A program made the translations under genes and the position numbers. A DNA stretch of 64,000 nt from Haloferula helveola (GTDB lineage Bacteria > Verrucomicrobiota > Verrucomicrobiia > Verrucomicrobiales > Akkermansiaceae): NCBI RefSeq assembly GCF_037076345.1, contig NZ_AP024702.1:3844001-3908000 (forward strand). The letters run 5' to 3'. Shown piece after piece: positions 40,499 through 53,300 of the stretch. Within the stretch, counting starts at the first letter, position 1. Every line of letters begins with the position of its first letter. The notes beneath the pieces are model-generated. The model saw only the letters and a list, made by a program, of their open reading frames with translations, had not been told where the DNA came from and searched no databases.

Positions 40499-42052
40499 TT
40501 ACTTCCGGGTCTTGTCGAGGTAGGGTGGACGGTCGAAGGCGTCGTCGAGACGCGGGTCCTTGTTCTCGACCAACTCGTTCATGAGCTGGTTCTTGAGCTC
40601 CGACAGGGCCGCGGCGTAGGTCGGGTCCTTCGCCAGATTCTTCATCTGGAACGGATCCTTCTTCAGGTCGTAGAGCTCCTCCGCCGGCCGCTTTTCCCAA
40701 GCGTAGGAGAGCAGCGGAGCCACCTCCTCGTCATCCTGATGGTGAACCATCCATGCCTTGGTCGGTGAGGCGTCGATGTCGGCATAGGCGGCCCGGGTGT
40801 CGCGGACCAGTTCGTCGTAGTCCGGTTTGGCGCCATCGGCGGCGGCCTTCGGGTCACCCATCGGCCAGCGGTCGGGCTTGAAGTTCCTCACGTAGAGGAA
40901 GTCGGGCGTGCGGATGGAGCGGACCGGGTAGGGGAGGAAGCCGTCCCTGGCGCCACCGACATGGACCTCGCGACCGATCAATGCCCAACCGCGGAGATCC
41001 TTGTCGGTGCCACCCTTGAACAGCGCGGGGAGCATGTTCTGGCCGTTCGGATCGTCCGGCGACTCGGTATCGGCCGCGGCGAGGAAGGTCGGTGCGAGGT
41101 CGATCAGCGAGACCGGCACCTTGACCTCGCGACCGGCGACGATGCGTCCGGGCCAACTCATCGCGAGCAGCACGCGGGAGCCGAAGTCATGAACGTTGCA
41201 CTTGCCGCGCGGGAAGCCCGGCGCGCCGTGGTCGCCGGAGATGCAGATGATCGTGTTCGCGTATTCGCCGGTCTTCTTCAGTTCTTCGATGATGACTCCG
41301 CAGGCGGCGTCGAAGGCCATCGCTTCGCCGAGGTAGTCGGCGAAATCCTCACGCACGATCTCGGTGTCGGGGAGGAATGGCGGCAATTTGCCCTTCAGTT
41401 TGTCGGGATCGAGACCCCAGAGCTTTTTGCCGGATCCCTGCACCCAGGTTCGGTGGGTGTTGGTCGGATTGAACGAGTAGAAGAACGGCTGGCCTTCCTC
41501 GCGGTCCTTGAGGAAGTCCTGGAAGTTCGAACGCACCGCTTCGAGGATCGCCTCCTTGGAGCCGGGGTTCTTGGTGACGTTCTGCGAGTAGGTGCTGATG
41601 CGGTTGCCGGCCTTGCTGTACTGGTTCTGCTTGCCGCCGATCAGGCGCTCGGGGATGTGCCACTTGTGGCTCCAGCCGATGTGGTAGCCGTTCTTGCCGA
41701 GGGTGGCCGGCATTCCGACGATCTTGTCGAACGGGTTGGGTGCGCCCTTCTGCCAACGGTTGTGGAGTTGCGAGGCCGACGCGTTGCGGAAGAAATGCCG
41801 ACCCGTGTAGAGCGAACCGCGACAGGGGGTGCAGGACGGGACCGAAACGAAGGCGTTGTCGAAGAGTGCGCCTTCCTTGGCGATCGTGTCGAAGGCCGGG
41901 GTGCTGACGATGTCGTTCGGCGAAGGCTTCTCGGGATCCGCGTAGGCCGAGGCGTAGCGGCCAAGGTCGTCGGCGAAGAGCAGCAGGATGTTCGGGGACT
42001 CCGCGGCGAAGCAGGGGAGGGAGACGGCGAAGAGGATCGCGAGAGCTTTCAC
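40499..42052 (-). CDS. Exported sulfatase (formylglycine type)
   Basis: The 517-residue protein has a signal peptide (MKALAILFAVSLPCFA). The sulfatase signature CTPCRGSLYTGRHF is at 74-87, where Cys74 would be converted to formylglycine (CxPxR). Metal-binding Asp28-Asp29 (FADDLG) and ISGDHGAPGFPRGK complete the site. SVPSCTPCR rather than CSPSR fits the S1_8/S1_11-like groups acting on sugar or heparin-type substrates, but the assignment is tentative. It is followed downstream by the deoC group on the same strand with a 60-base gap, and preceded by repeats. An anaerobic or FGE-type maturase must be encoded elsewhere. Confidence 0.9.
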   Translation of the reverse strand: MKALAILFAVSLPCFAAESPNILLLFADDLGRYASAYADPEKPSPNDIVSTPAFDTIAKEGALFDNAFVSVPSCTPCRGSLYTGRHFFRNASASQLHNRWQKGAPNPFDKIVGMPATLGKNGYHIGWSHKWHIPERLIGGKQNQYSKAGNRISTYSQNVTKNPGSKEAILEAVRSNFQDFLKDREEGQPFFYSFNPTNTHRTWVQGSGKKLWGLDPDKLKGKLPPFLPDTEIVREDFADYLGEAMAFDAACGVIIEELKKTGEYANTIICISGDHGAPGFPRGKCNVHDFGSRVLLAMSWPGRIVAGREVKVPVSLIDLAPTFLAAADTESPDDPNGQNMLPALFKGGTDKDLRGWALIGREVHVGGARDGFLPYPVRSIRTPDFLYVRNFKPDRWPMGDPKAAADGAKPDYDELVRDTRAAYADIDASPTKAWMVHHQDDEEVAPLLSYAWEKRPAEELYDLKKDPFQMKNLAKDPTYAAALSELKNQLMNELVENKDPRLDDAFDRPPYLDKTRK

Positions 42053-42118
42053 GCGGGATAGTTCGTGAGCAGCCGGGCCGATCTTTCGCCGGGGTGGGCC
42101 TCCGCTTCAGGCACCAGA

Positions 42119-42182
42119 GGACCGCGCGAGCCCACTCGCGCATCTGCCGGAGCGACGGGGCGCGAGTGGGCTCGCGCGGTCC
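42119..42182. repeat. REP-like inverted pair, GAGCCCACTC core
   Basis: Arms 42119-42140 and 42161-42182 are exact 22-base reverse complements starting GGACCGCG and ending CGCGGTCC, with an inner stem around GAGCCCACTC. A further hairpin, GGCGCTC-GCA-GAGCGCC, at 42217-42233 lies just past the icd stop. The region 42053-42237 holds these elements and no gene. Confidence 0.8.
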
Positions 42183-42237
42183 GCCTGGTGGTCAGCGACC
42201 GCCAGCCCATGGATACGGCGCTCGCAGAGCGCCACTC

Positions 42238-44729
<2,492 letters not shown>

Positions 44730-47700
44730 ATGACAAAGCCTGAAAATCCCCCGGCGTGTGCCCGCACGCTGTTCCTGATGGCTGGAATGCTGACGATTCC
44801 GGCCTTCGCCGCGGCTCCGGTCGCGCTTGATGACCTGGTGCTGGTGGAGGAGGGAACGACCGTGACGGTCGACTACCTGACCGCCAATGACTCCGACGCG
44901 GACGGCGATCTGCTGTCGGTCGTGACCACGACTCCTCCCTCCAACGGCACCCTGACGCCGCTGGGTGGTGGGGCCTACTCCTACATGCCCGACCCCGGTT
45001 TCACGGGATTGGACAGCTTTACCTACGTCGTGAGCGACGGTGTGCTGACCGACACCGGTTCGGTGCGGGTTTCGGTCAATGCGAGCCTCGATGCCGAGGC
45101 GGCGCGCGACGCGCTGCTCGCGGGGGTCGGCGAACTCGCGAACCCGACCCAGCCGGGCCACATGAGTGCCTGGGGTCCGACCGCGGCAAGCATTTCGAAC
45201 TACGCCGGGCAGGATGAGACGCGGCCGATGGTCGCAGCCGCGACGCTCGGCGCCGGCCGGGTGGTGGTGCTGCCGGATCACCAGTGGCTGAACATGGACA
45301 ACTACGGCGCGACCGTCGACACGGGCACCTTCTACGAGAATGCGATCACGTGGGCGGCGGGAACGACCGACAAGAACATCGCGATCGTTACGGTCAACTC
45401 GAGTGCCGCGACCTGGCTGGCAGGGCAGGGCTACACGAACGTCACGACCAGTTCGACGGCCAACCTGCCGACCGCTCTGGCATCGGCCGACCTGTTCACG
45501 GGATGGCTGGGCAATGGCGCCGGCGCTTCTGTGACGACGGCGGTGGCTGACTTCCTCCGCGGCGGGGGAGCGGGCCTGCTTTGCGACTATTCGCCTGGTT
45601 ACAGCTGGTGGTGGGGCAAGGACAAGTGGGACATCCCCGGCACCATCGCGCTGCGCGATGCCGGCATCACCTTTGTCGGAAATGACTACGTCGGCTCCGG
45701 GCCGTTCACGATCAATCGCGCGGACGATGTGATGCCGATCGACACGATCGTCGAGGTGCTGGAGAACCCCGGCGCGCATACCCAGAACGAAAAGGACCTC
45801 GCGGTCGGCACGATGCTTCGTCTGGTCGACGCGCTCCACGAGGATGATAGTACTTTGGCCCGGTTGACCGTTGCTTTCGACGGAGCCGTCGCGGGAATCA
45901 CGCCCACGGAAGCAAACCCGGTCACGGACTCCTTCGAGCGGGCGCTGCTTGAAATCGAGTGCGGCCTGCTGGCCAAGCTCGATCCCTCCGAGATGACGGC
46001 CCATCGCGCGGCATTGCCGGTCGATGCGGGTGCTCCGCGGGTCAACGGTGCGGTCTTCGGTGTGACGTCACCGCCTGCCGGTCATTCTCAAAAGACGATC
46101 TACACGCCGTTCTATGCCGCACCGGGCGAGCTGGTGACCATCGATTTCCCGGCGGCCCTGTCATCGATCAATCTCGATGTCCGGGTCAGTCACCTGCGTA
46201 ACGGCGATGGGCAATCGAGCATGCCGGTCATGCCCGACCAGATGATCAACTTCGACGTCGCCGCCGCCCAGGTGCAGGTCGCGAACCCGCACGGCGGGCT
46301 GATCCAGATCATCGTCCCGGGCAGCGTCACATGGACCGGCACCGAGAACATCACGGTGACGGGCGCGGTCGAGGCTCCCTATTTCATGCTCGGCACGACG
46401 ACCGACGCCGAATGGACCGCTGGCATCCGCGACCGTGGCACGCCGTTCGGGGTGCTCGACTCGCCCGAGGCGAGCCTGATCATCGATGCCGATCTCTGGC
46501 TGAGGACCCTCGATGATCCCGAGGCGGTGATTTCCGAGTGGGACTTCTTCTGCGGCAAGGTCCGCGAGTTCTATGCCTACGATGCGGGCCGGCAGCTTCC
46601 GGTGCACCACGACTACTACCCGGCGGGCGGGGTCTCGACCTATCCGCAGTCCTACGGTCGCACATCGAACCTGGTGGACTCGCTCAATCTCCAGTCATCG
46701 GCCTATGCGCTGACGCTTCACGAGTACGGCCACATCTGTGATTCGGGGAACATCATCTTCTACGAGTTCGGCGAAACGAGCCCGAACATGGGCGGCAAGT
46801 GGATGCAGGAGACGGCGCGCAAGTATGCCTGGAAGCAGGAGCTGACGGTCGGACGAATCAACAACTACCTGACTCTTCAAACCGACGACCTGTGGAATCA
46901 CTTCAACCACTATGCGGTCGATGTGAAAGGCACGCCCTTCGACCTGCTGTCGGCCGAATTCGGTCCTGCGGTCATCAAGGACAGCGTGGCGGCCATTACC
47001 GCCGCTTCAGGGCTGTCGACCAGCCAGGACAAGATCGACGAGTGGGCGCGCGAGTTGAGCAATCGTACCGGATTCGATATGAGCGACTTCTTCGCCGCGT
47101 GGCAGATCCCGGTATCAGCGGCGGCCGAAACGGAGCTCGCTGCCTTCACGGCATGGATGCCGGTTGAGCGCGTGCCGGACTCGCTGGTCGTGACGCAGGA
47201 CACGCCGGTCGTTTTCAATGACCCGAGCGTCAATGACTTCAGCTATGACGGGACGCTCAACCTCGATTCGGTCGGCCAGCCTTCGTCGGGTAGCGTCACC
47301 GACAACGGCGACGGCACCTACACCTACACGCCGGCTCCCGGATTCACCGGTGATGACGACTTCACTTACACCGTAAGCAACGCGACCGGGAATACCTTCG
47401 TGACCACCGTGGAAGTCGTGGTGCTCGCTCCCGGAGCGGGGCCGAAACTCGCGGCCTTCGACGGCGTGGCCAACGGCTCCGGATGGTCCACCGTGACCTT
47501 GCCTGCGACCTACGTCTCGCCGGTCGTGGTGGCGCAGCCCTTGGTTGCCGCAGGTTCGCCGCCGTTGGTGGCACGGGTTCGAAATGCGGGCGCGACTTCG
47601 TTCGAGGTTCGGCTGGATCGGGTCGACGGATCCGCGACTCCCGCAGGTCCGACCGCGGTTCGCTTCATGGTCGTCGAGGAAGGTGTCTACGATGCCGCCA

Positions 47701-50700
47701 CCGACGGCATCAAGATGGAGGCGGTGAGGTTTACCAGCACGGTCACCGACACGGCGGGCAACTTCACCGGGGAAACCCGTCCGTTCGCCTACACCGGCTA
47801 CGATCACTACTTTATCCCGACGGTGTTCGGCCAGGTGATGTCGGCGAACGACAACAACTGGTCCGCTTTCTGGTATCAGAACTCCGCCAACTCGGTGACG
47901 GTCGGCAAACATGTCGGAGAGGATCCGACCACGACCCGTGCCGACGAGACGATCGGCTATGTCGTGATCGAGTCGGGATCGTATCAGGTTGGCGATTACC
48001 AGCTTCAGATCGGGCTCTCCAACTTCGATGCCTTCCCGGGCTTCAAGAACACGAGTTCGACGCCGGCGGTCGGAACCTTTCCGGGTTTCCCGTTCATCAC
48101 TTCCGCCCAGGTCGCGACCGGTCCGGGAGACGACGGATCGCTGGCCCACCAGTTGATCACGGCGGGTCACGACAACTGCGGCTGCTTTCTGACCGAGGAC
48201 ACGCTGGGTGATGCCGAGCAGGGAACGGGTAGCCAGTCGTTCAGCTATTTGCTGGCCTCGTATACCGGCGACGGTGCCGTGCTGAGCCCGGACGTGGCGA
48301 CCGCGCTTCAGGACGGCCAGACGCTGATCGACGTGCTCGGCAACGATGTCGTGGACGGATCGCCGACGATCCAGGTGAGTCAGCCGTCCAGCGGATCGGT
48401 GGCAGTCCATGCCGACGGCAGCCTGATCTACACGCCCGATCCCGGATTCACCGGCCTGGACGGATTCACCTACACGATTGATGGCACCGAGGCTCCGGTG
48501 ACCGTGAACGTGATCGCATCGGCGGTCAGCCAGTCGGGGATCACCGCAGACCGCTTCAACGGGATTTCCGGCGGATCGATTTCCAACCTGACCTCGAGTC
48601 CGGACTATCCGGACAATCCGAGCACGACGACGGTCTGGTCGTCCCTCGATTCCGGTAGCGGTGTCGGGGACTCCTACGGTCACCGTATTTACGGCGTGGT
48701 GGTGCCGCCGACGACCGGCGACTACACCTTTTGGATCGCCAGCGACGACGCCAGCGAACTGCGGATCAGCACCGATCACTCATCCGGGGCCGCCACTCTG
48801 GTGGCGTCGGTCAGCGGCTGGACCGGCTATCAGGCATGGGATTCCAACTCGTCCCAGCAGTCCCCGACGCTCGCGCTCGAGGCCGACCGCGCCTACTACA
48901 TCGAAGTCCTCCACAAGGAGGGCGGCGGTGGCGACCATGTCGCGGTGGCGTGGCAAGGCCCGGGCTTCTCCCGGACCGTTCTCGCGACGCCCTCGATCCA
49001 CACCTTGGGCGACACGGCTCCGACGGTGTTGGCCGCGCCATCGGACGTTGCCGTGGATGAAGGTTCGGCGCCGACCGTGATCGATGTGTCCGGAGTGTTC
49101 GGCGATTCCGATCCGGGGGACTTCCTGACCCTGGCGGTCCATGCCAACAGCGATCCCGCACTCGTCGATGCCTCGCTCGTCGGGTCGACGCTGACCCTGA
49201 GTTATCCGTCGCTCGAAACCGGTTCGGCTCTCGTTACCTTGCGGGCGATCGACCGTCTGGGAAGCTTGGTGACGTCGTCGTTCACCGTGACGGTTAATGA
49301 TTCGAACCCCGACTCCGATAGCGACGGCCTGAACGACGCGTGGGAGGTCGCCAACTTTGGCAGCATCGCCGCACAGGACGGTGCCGGCGATCCCGATGGC
49401 GACGGTCTCGACAACTCGGGCGAGCTGGCCAACGGCACCGACCCGAACGATGTCGACAGCGACTCCGACGGCTATCAGGACGGCTTCGAGGTTTATGCCG
49501 GATCGGATCCGGCCGACGGCGGCGATACCCCGCAAGGCCTATTTGCCGGGCTGCACTCGTGGTGGCGTCTCGATCAGACCGGCGGCTTGGTGGCCGCGGA
49601 TGAAGTGGCAGGCAATGACGGTGCGGTGACCGGTGCGGTGTTTGGAACCGGCATCGACGGCAACGCGCTGACCTTCGACGGCGTCGACGACGGAGTGCTT
49701 GCCGGTTCGTCGGCCGCGCTTACCGGCACGACCGACTTCACGCTCTGCGCGTGGGTCAAGATCGATGCGGCGGCGGGGATCGGAACGGTCATCCAGCAGC
49801 GGGAGCCGGGCGGCGCCGGATACCTCGGCGAATACATGCTGAATGTGAATGACGCCGGCACCGTGACGTTCTTCGTCTACAACAGCGGCTATCAGTTCAA
49901 CCTGACGACCACCGCGACCGTGAATGACGACCAATGGCACCACTTGACCGCGGTGCGCAGCGGTGCTGATGGATTCATCTACATCGATGGCGTCGAGGCA
50001 GCCCAGGGAAGTGGCACCATTCAGTCGTTGCAGCCGCTTGCAGTGAGCATCGGGTATGACCACCGCGACTCGAACAAGCGCTTCGCCGGCTCGATCGACG
50101 ACGTGCGCGTTTACTCGCGGACGCTTGCCTTGGGTGAAATCCAGTCGTTCAGCAATCAAGCGCCTCAGTTCTCCTCCTCGACGTTGGTAAAGGCGGATGG
50201 GACGAGTGGGGTAGTTTACACCGGCAGCATCGCGGGCGACGCGAGCGATCCGGATGTTGGAGATACGCTGGTCTTCCAAAGTCTCAGCGGCCCCGCTTGG
50301 CTGTCCGTCGGCTCGGACGGATCGCTTTCCGGAACTCCCGGCGCGGGCGACGTCGGACTCAACGAGTGGATGGTCGAGGTCAGCGACGGGGTTCTAACCG
50401 ACACCGCGACCTTGCAGGTCACGGTTGATCCGCCGCCGAACCAGGCGCCGCAATTCGCGTCATCGCTGCTGGTCAAGGCCAACGCCACCGAGGGCACCGC
50501 GTATGCGGGGAGCATCGCCGGCGACGCGAGCGATCCGGATGTCGGCGACACCCTGACCTTCTCGAAGCTCAGTGGTCCGGCATGGCTTTCGGTGGCTGCC
50601 AACGGCTCGCTGAGCGGCACGCCGGGAAGTGGTGATGTCGGAACGAACCAATGGACGGTGCAGGTGAGCGACGGCAGCCTGACCGACACGGCGACCTTGC

Positions 50701-51182
50701 AGGTCACGGTCGATGCGCTGCCCACGCCGACCACCTACGGGGCGAACGGGGAAACGATGATCTCGGGAAGCATCGTCTCGGGTTCGTACTCGAGCACCCT
50801 GAGTTCGGACAACAGCTACGAGCAGCTCCAGGAAACGGAGACAAATGGCAAGCCGAGCAAACGTTACTCGTATCTCGAGCATCGGTGGACCTTCGACCTC
50901 GGTTCCGGCGGTTCGCAGGTGGATCTGTCGGTCGAGGCCCACCACAGCGCCAATTCGGAGGGCGACGACTTTGTCTTCGCCTACTCGACGGACGGGGTGA
51001 ACTTCACCGACGTTCTGACGGTGACCAAGACGGCGGATGACAACACGCCGCAACTGGTCAGCCTTCCGCCAGGTCTGAGCGGGCAAGTCACGATCCGGGT
51101 GCGCGACACCGATCAGACGCAGGGCAACCGGACGCTCGACTCGTTGTTTGTCGATGCGCTCGGAATCGAAGTGCTTCCCTGA
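44730..51182 (+). CDS. Giant secreted multidomain protein with M60-type metallopeptidase
   Basis: The protein has 2150 residues and a signal peptide ending AFAA. Domain order: Ig/cadherin-like (29-120, PVALDDLVLVEEGTTVTVDYL); peptidase M60-like region (about 130-800) with the zinc motif HEYGHI at 664-669 and an acidic follower GETSPNMGGKW; Ig-like (825-905); an H-type-lectin-like beta-sandwich (about 910-1175); another Ig-like domain (1190-1265); PA14 (1271-1410); Ig-like (1430-1525); TSP3 calcium repeats (1527-1600, DSDSDGLNDAWE); LamG/concanavalin-like (1607-1805); two He_PIG-type Ig repeats (1810-1995); and a C-terminal domain. M60 peptidases commonly cut mucin-like glycoproteins, so it may attack glycosylated protein. 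The domain boundaries are approximate. Confidence 0.88.
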   Translation: MTKPENPPACARTLFLMAGMLTIPAFAAAPVALDDLVLVEEGTTVTVDYLTANDSDADGDLLSVVTTTPPSNGTLTPLGGGAYSYMPDPGFTGLDSFTYVVSDGVLTDTGSVRVSVNASLDAEAARDALLAGVGELANPTQPGHMSAWGPTAASISNYAGQDETRPMVAAATLGAGRVVVLPDHQWLNMDNYGATVDTGTFYENAITWAAGTTDKNIAIVTVNSSAATWLAGQGYTNVTTSSTANLPTALASADLFTGWLGNGAGASVTTAVADFLRGGGAGLLCDYSPGYSWWWGKDKWDIPGTIALRDAGITFVGNDYVGSGPFTINRADDVMPIDTIVEVLENPGAHTQNEKDLAVGTMLRLVDALHEDDSTLARLTVAFDGAVAGITPTEANPVTDSFERALLEIECGLLAKLDPSEMTAHRAALPVDAGAPRVNGAVFGVTSPPAGHSQKTIYTPFYAAPGELVTIDFPAALSSINLDVRVSHLRNGDGQSSMPVMPDQMINFDVAAAQVQVANPHGGLIQIIVPGSVTWTGTENITVTGAVEAPYFMLGTTTDAEWTAGIRDRGTPFGVLDSPEASLIIDADLWLRTLDDPEAVISEWDFFCGKVREFYAYDAGRQLPVHHDYYPAGGVSTYPQSYGRTSNLVDSLNLQSSAYALTLHEYGHICDSGNIIFYEFGETSPNMGGKWMQETARKYAWKQELTVGRINNYLTLQTDDLWNHFNHYAVDVKGTPFDLLSAEFGPAVIKDSVAAITAASGLSTSQDKIDEWARELSNRTGFDMSDFFAAWQIPVSAAAETELAAFTAWMPVERVPDSLVVTQDTPVVFNDPSVNDFSYDGTLNLDSVGQPSSGSVTDNGDGTYTYTPAPGFTGDDDFTYTVSNATGNTFVTTVEVVVLAPGAGPKLAAFDGVANGSGWSTVTLPATYVSPVVVAQPLVAAGSPPLVARVRNAGATSFEVRLDRVDGSATPAGPTAVRFMVVEEGVYDAATDGIKMEAVRFTSTVTDTAGNFTGETRPFAYTGYDHYFIPTVFGQVMSANDNNWSAFWYQNSANSVTVGKHVGEDPTTTRADETIGYVVIESGSYQVGDYQLQIGLSNFDAFPGFKNTSSTPAVGTFPGFPFITSAQVATGPGDDGSLAHQLITAGHDNCGCFLTEDTLGDAEQGTGSQSFSYLLASYTGDGAVLSPDVATALQDGQTLIDVLGNDVVDGSPTIQVSQPSSGSVAVHADGSLIYTPDPGFTGLDGFTYTIDGTEAPVTVNVIASAVSQSGITADRFNGISGGSISNLTSSPDYPDNPSTTTVWSSLDSGSGVGDSYGHRIYGVVVPPTTGDYTFWIASDDASELRISTDHSSGAATLVASVSGWTGYQAWDSNSSQQSPTLALEADRAYYIEVLHKEGGGGDHVAVAWQGPGFSRTVLATPSIHTLGDTAPTVLAAPSDVAVDEGSAPTVIDVSGVFGDSDPGDFLTLAVHANSDPALVDASLVGSTLTLSYPSLETGSALVTLRAIDRLGSLVTSSFTVTVNDSNPDSDSDGLNDAWEVANFGSIAAQDGAGDPDGDGLDNSGELANGTDPNDVDSDSDGYQDGFEVYAGSDPADGGDTPQGLFAGLHSWWRLDQTGGLVAADEVAGNDGAVTGAVFGTGIDGNALTFDGVDDGVLAGSSAALTGTTDFTLCAWVKIDAAAGIGTVIQQREPGGAGYLGEYMLNVNDAGTVTFFVYNSGYQFNLTTTATVNDDQWHHLTAVRSGADGFIYIDGVEAAQGSGTIQSLQPLAVSIGYDHRDSNKRFAGSIDDVRVYSRTLALGEIQSFSNQAPQFSSSTLVKADGTSGVVYTGSIAGDASDPDVGDTLVFQSLSGPAWLSVGSDGSLSGTPGAGDVGLNEWMVEVSDGVLTDTATLQVTVDPPPNQAPQFASSLLVKANATEGTAYAGSIAGDASDPDVGDTLTFSKLSGPAWLSVAANGSLSGTPGSGDVGTNQWTVQVSDGSLTDTATLQVTVDALPTPTTYGANGETMISGSIVSGSYSSTLSSDNSYEQLQETETNGKPSKRYSYLEHRWTFDLGSGGSQVDLSVEAHHSANSEGDDFVFAYSTDGVNFTDVLTVTKTADDNTPQLVSLPPGLSGQVTIRVRDTDQTQGNRTLDSLFVDALGIEVLP

Positions 51183-51190
51183 GTTGCCGG

Positions 51191-51955
51191 ATGGTGAAGG
51201 TCCTCATATCTCTGGTGGTCGGAGGATTGGTCGGCTTTGCGATCGGCGCTTGGCGCGATCGCGGGCCGACCGGCTCCGAGGCCATGGATGGGGCCACCTT
51301 GCCAGTTGAGGCGACGGTCTCAAATCACGAGGTGGGTGCGGGAACATCCGCACCGAAGCACAAGGTTCGGGACGGGGAGGCCGAGTCCGTCGTCGAAAAG
51401 CTTGGGGTGGCCGTCGAAGTCGATCCCGAAGTCCTGGTTCGGTTGGCTTCAGCCACCCAGCCCGCACTCGATCACCGCGAGTTGCTCTTCTCGGATGGCG
51501 ACACGGTCGCGGCGGCCTTGGCGGTTTCTCCTGATGAGCGTAGCGAGCTGGAAAAGGAATGGGCTTCGGTGCGCGACCGGATGCTGGCCAAGCAGAAGGA
51601 ATCTTTGTCGTTCGTCGAGGGTGAGGAGGAACTCTGGATCGGTTCGGAGCCCTTTGACGGGTCATCGCAGGGGGAGTCGTTCGCCGCGCGGGTTGTCGAA
51701 GTGCTCGGTGAGTCACGAGGAAACGCGTTCCTCAAGCTGACGAGAGCCGACGACGCCTTCGGAGGGTGGGGGAGCCGCCGGTCGGCCGCTTACTCGATCC
51801 GGGTCGAATCGCAATCCGACGGTCGCTGGGTCTACCGCATCACCGAGCGCCAGCAACCCGACGGACCCGCCGGTCGCAGCTGGGTGAGCGCCGAGATCCC
51901 GCCGCACATCCGCAAGGTCACCGACGAGCTGGGAATCCCGGGTCGTCCGCAGTGA
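51191..51955 (+). CDS. Hypothetical membrane-anchored protein
   Basis: The 254-residue protein begins with one membrane helix, VLISLVVGGLVGFAIGAW, so most of it faces the periplasm. After an extended spacer comes a helical, charged segment (about 60-150, VDPEVLVRLASATQPALDHREL, ERSELEKEWASVRDRMLAKQKE). A beta-rich C-terminal part follows (ESFAARVVEVLGESRGNAFLKLTRADDAFGG; WVYRITERQQPDGPAGRSWVSAEIPPHIRKVT). I do not recognise the family. It starts 8 bases after the stop of the giant peptidase gene, so a shared transcript and an accessory role are possible. The next gene is convergent. Confidence 0.7.
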   Translation: MVKVLISLVVGGLVGFAIGAWRDRGPTGSEAMDGATLPVEATVSNHEVGAGTSAPKHKVRDGEAESVVEKLGVAVEVDPEVLVRLASATQPALDHRELLFSDGDTVAAALAVSPDERSELEKEWASVRDRMLAKQKESLSFVEGEEELWIGSEPFDGSSQGESFAARVVEVLGESRGNAFLKLTRADDAFGGWGSRRSAAYSIRVESQSDGRWVYRITERQQPDGPAGRSWVSAEIPPHIRKVTDELGIPGRPQ

Positions 51956-51961
51956 CAACCG

Positions 51962-53287
51962 CTACGCGGCGCTCTCTCCGAAGAGTTCCTCGCCCTCGGA
52001 CTTGGCGATCGTCACGGCGGCGCAGGAGTCGCCGAACACATTCACCGCCGTGCGGAGCATGTCGAGGATGCGGTCGACCGAAAGCAGGGCGACGACCGCG
52101 ATTTCGGCGTTCGGGACGTTGCTGTTTTTCAGGATGAGCAGGATCGCGACCAGGCTGGCCGACGGCACGCCGGCGACGCCGATGCTGGTCAGCAGCGCGG
52201 CGGTGACGACGACGAACTGTTCGCCGAAGCCCATGTGCACGCCCATGACCTGCGCGACGAAGACCACCGCGACGCATTCGTAGAGCGCGGTGCCGTCCAT
52301 ATTGACCGTCGCGCCGAGCGGCAGCGTGAACGAGGCGGTGCGCTTCGAGACGCCTGCGTTGTCCTGGATGCAGCGCATGGTGACCGGCAGGGTGCCGGAC
52401 GACGAGGCGGTGGAGAATGCGAGCAGCAGGGCGTCGCGCATCGCCCGCAGGTGGTCGAGCGGATTGACCTTGGCGACGAACTTCAGCACCAGCGGCAGCG
52501 TGATGCAGAAGTGGAAAGCCAGTGCGGCGATCACGGTGCCGAAGTAGCTGCCCATCTCGACGAAGATCTGCGGACCGTTCTCGTAGATGACGGGAAACAT
52601 CAGCGCGTAGACCCCGATCGGCGAAACCGCCATGATCCATCGCGTGACCGTGATCATCACGTCGTTGCCGGCCTGGAAGAACTCGCGGAGGGTCTTCATT
52701 TCGTCGGCCGGAAGCCGCGTGATCGCGATCGCGAAGAGCAGCGAGAAGACGATCACGCCGAGCATCTGGCCGTTGTCGGTGGCGGCCTTGAAGACATTCG
52801 GCGGGACCATCATCTTGATCGTGTCGAGGAAGTCCTTCGGTTCTTTCTCGTTGGCCGCGGCAACCTTCTCACGGTCGGCGTCGCTGGCTTCGGCGGCTTT
52901 CTCATCGAAGGCGGCGCGGATCACCTCGTTCGGTTGGCCGTCGACCATGCCGGGCTGGATCAGGTTGACGAGCAGCAGGCCGGTGACCACCGCCACCAGA
53001 GAACTGCAGGCGTAGAAAGCGAAGGTCTTTCCGCCGAGCCGACCGAAGCCCTTCACGCCCTGCAGGCTGGCGATGCCGCTGATCACCGAGGTCACGATGA
53101 GCGGCACGATGATCATCTTGAGGCCCTGCATGAAGAGGTCGCCGATGAACTTCGAGGTCTCGATCGCGCGTGCGGCGAAGCCTTCCTCGCCGAGTTCCGG
53201 GCCCACGAGGTAGCGGAACATCACGCCGGTAAGCGTGGCGAGCACGAGGGCCGCGAGGATCTGCCAGTGGAGGGCAAGGCGCTTCAT
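51962..53287 (-). CDS. Dicarboxylate/amino-acid:cation symporter (DAACS family)
   Basis: The 441-residue protein has about eight membrane helices and two re-entrant hairpins. The first hairpin motif is AFSTASSSGTLPVTMRC and the helix-7 motif is NMDGTALYE. The second hairpin is AGVPSASLVAILLIL, and helix 8 carries DRILDMLRTAVNVFGDSCAAV, where Arg and Asp contact the substrate. This fits glutamate/aspartate or C4-dicarboxylate uptake with Na+ or H+. A charged loop, AAFDEKAAEASDADREKVAAANEKEPKDF, separates helices 3 and 4. Start ATG 53287 (MKRLALHW); the frame is open well upstream but as shadow sequence. A heptad repeat lies in its leader. Confidence 0.92.
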   Translation of the reverse strand: MKRLALHWQILAALVLATLTGVMFRYLVGPELGEEGFAARAIETSKFIGDLFMQGLKMIIVPLIVTSVISGIASLQGVKGFGRLGGKTFAFYACSSLVAVVTGLLLVNLIQPGMVDGQPNEVIRAAFDEKAAEASDADREKVAAANEKEPKDFLDTIKMMVPPNVFKAATDNGQMLGVIVFSLLFAIAITRLPADEMKTLREFFQAGNDVMITVTRWIMAVSPIGVYALMFPVIYENGPQIFVEMGSYFGTVIAALAFHFCITLPLVLKFVAKVNPLDHLRAMRDALLLAFSTASSSGTLPVTMRCIQDNAGVSKRTASFTLPLGATVNMDGTALYECVAVVFVAQVMGVHMGFGEQFVVVTAALLTSIGVAGVPSASLVAILLILKNSNVPNAEIAVVALLSVDRILDMLRTAVNVFGDSCAAVTIAKSEGEELFGESAA

Positions 53288-53300
53288 GCGGCGGAGCCTG

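Noticed and set aside
42217-42233. Rho-independent terminator for icd
   Set aside because: The hairpin GGCGCTC-GCA-GAGCGCC lies just past the stop, but no T-run follows on the transcript strand, so it is noted only as a repeat.
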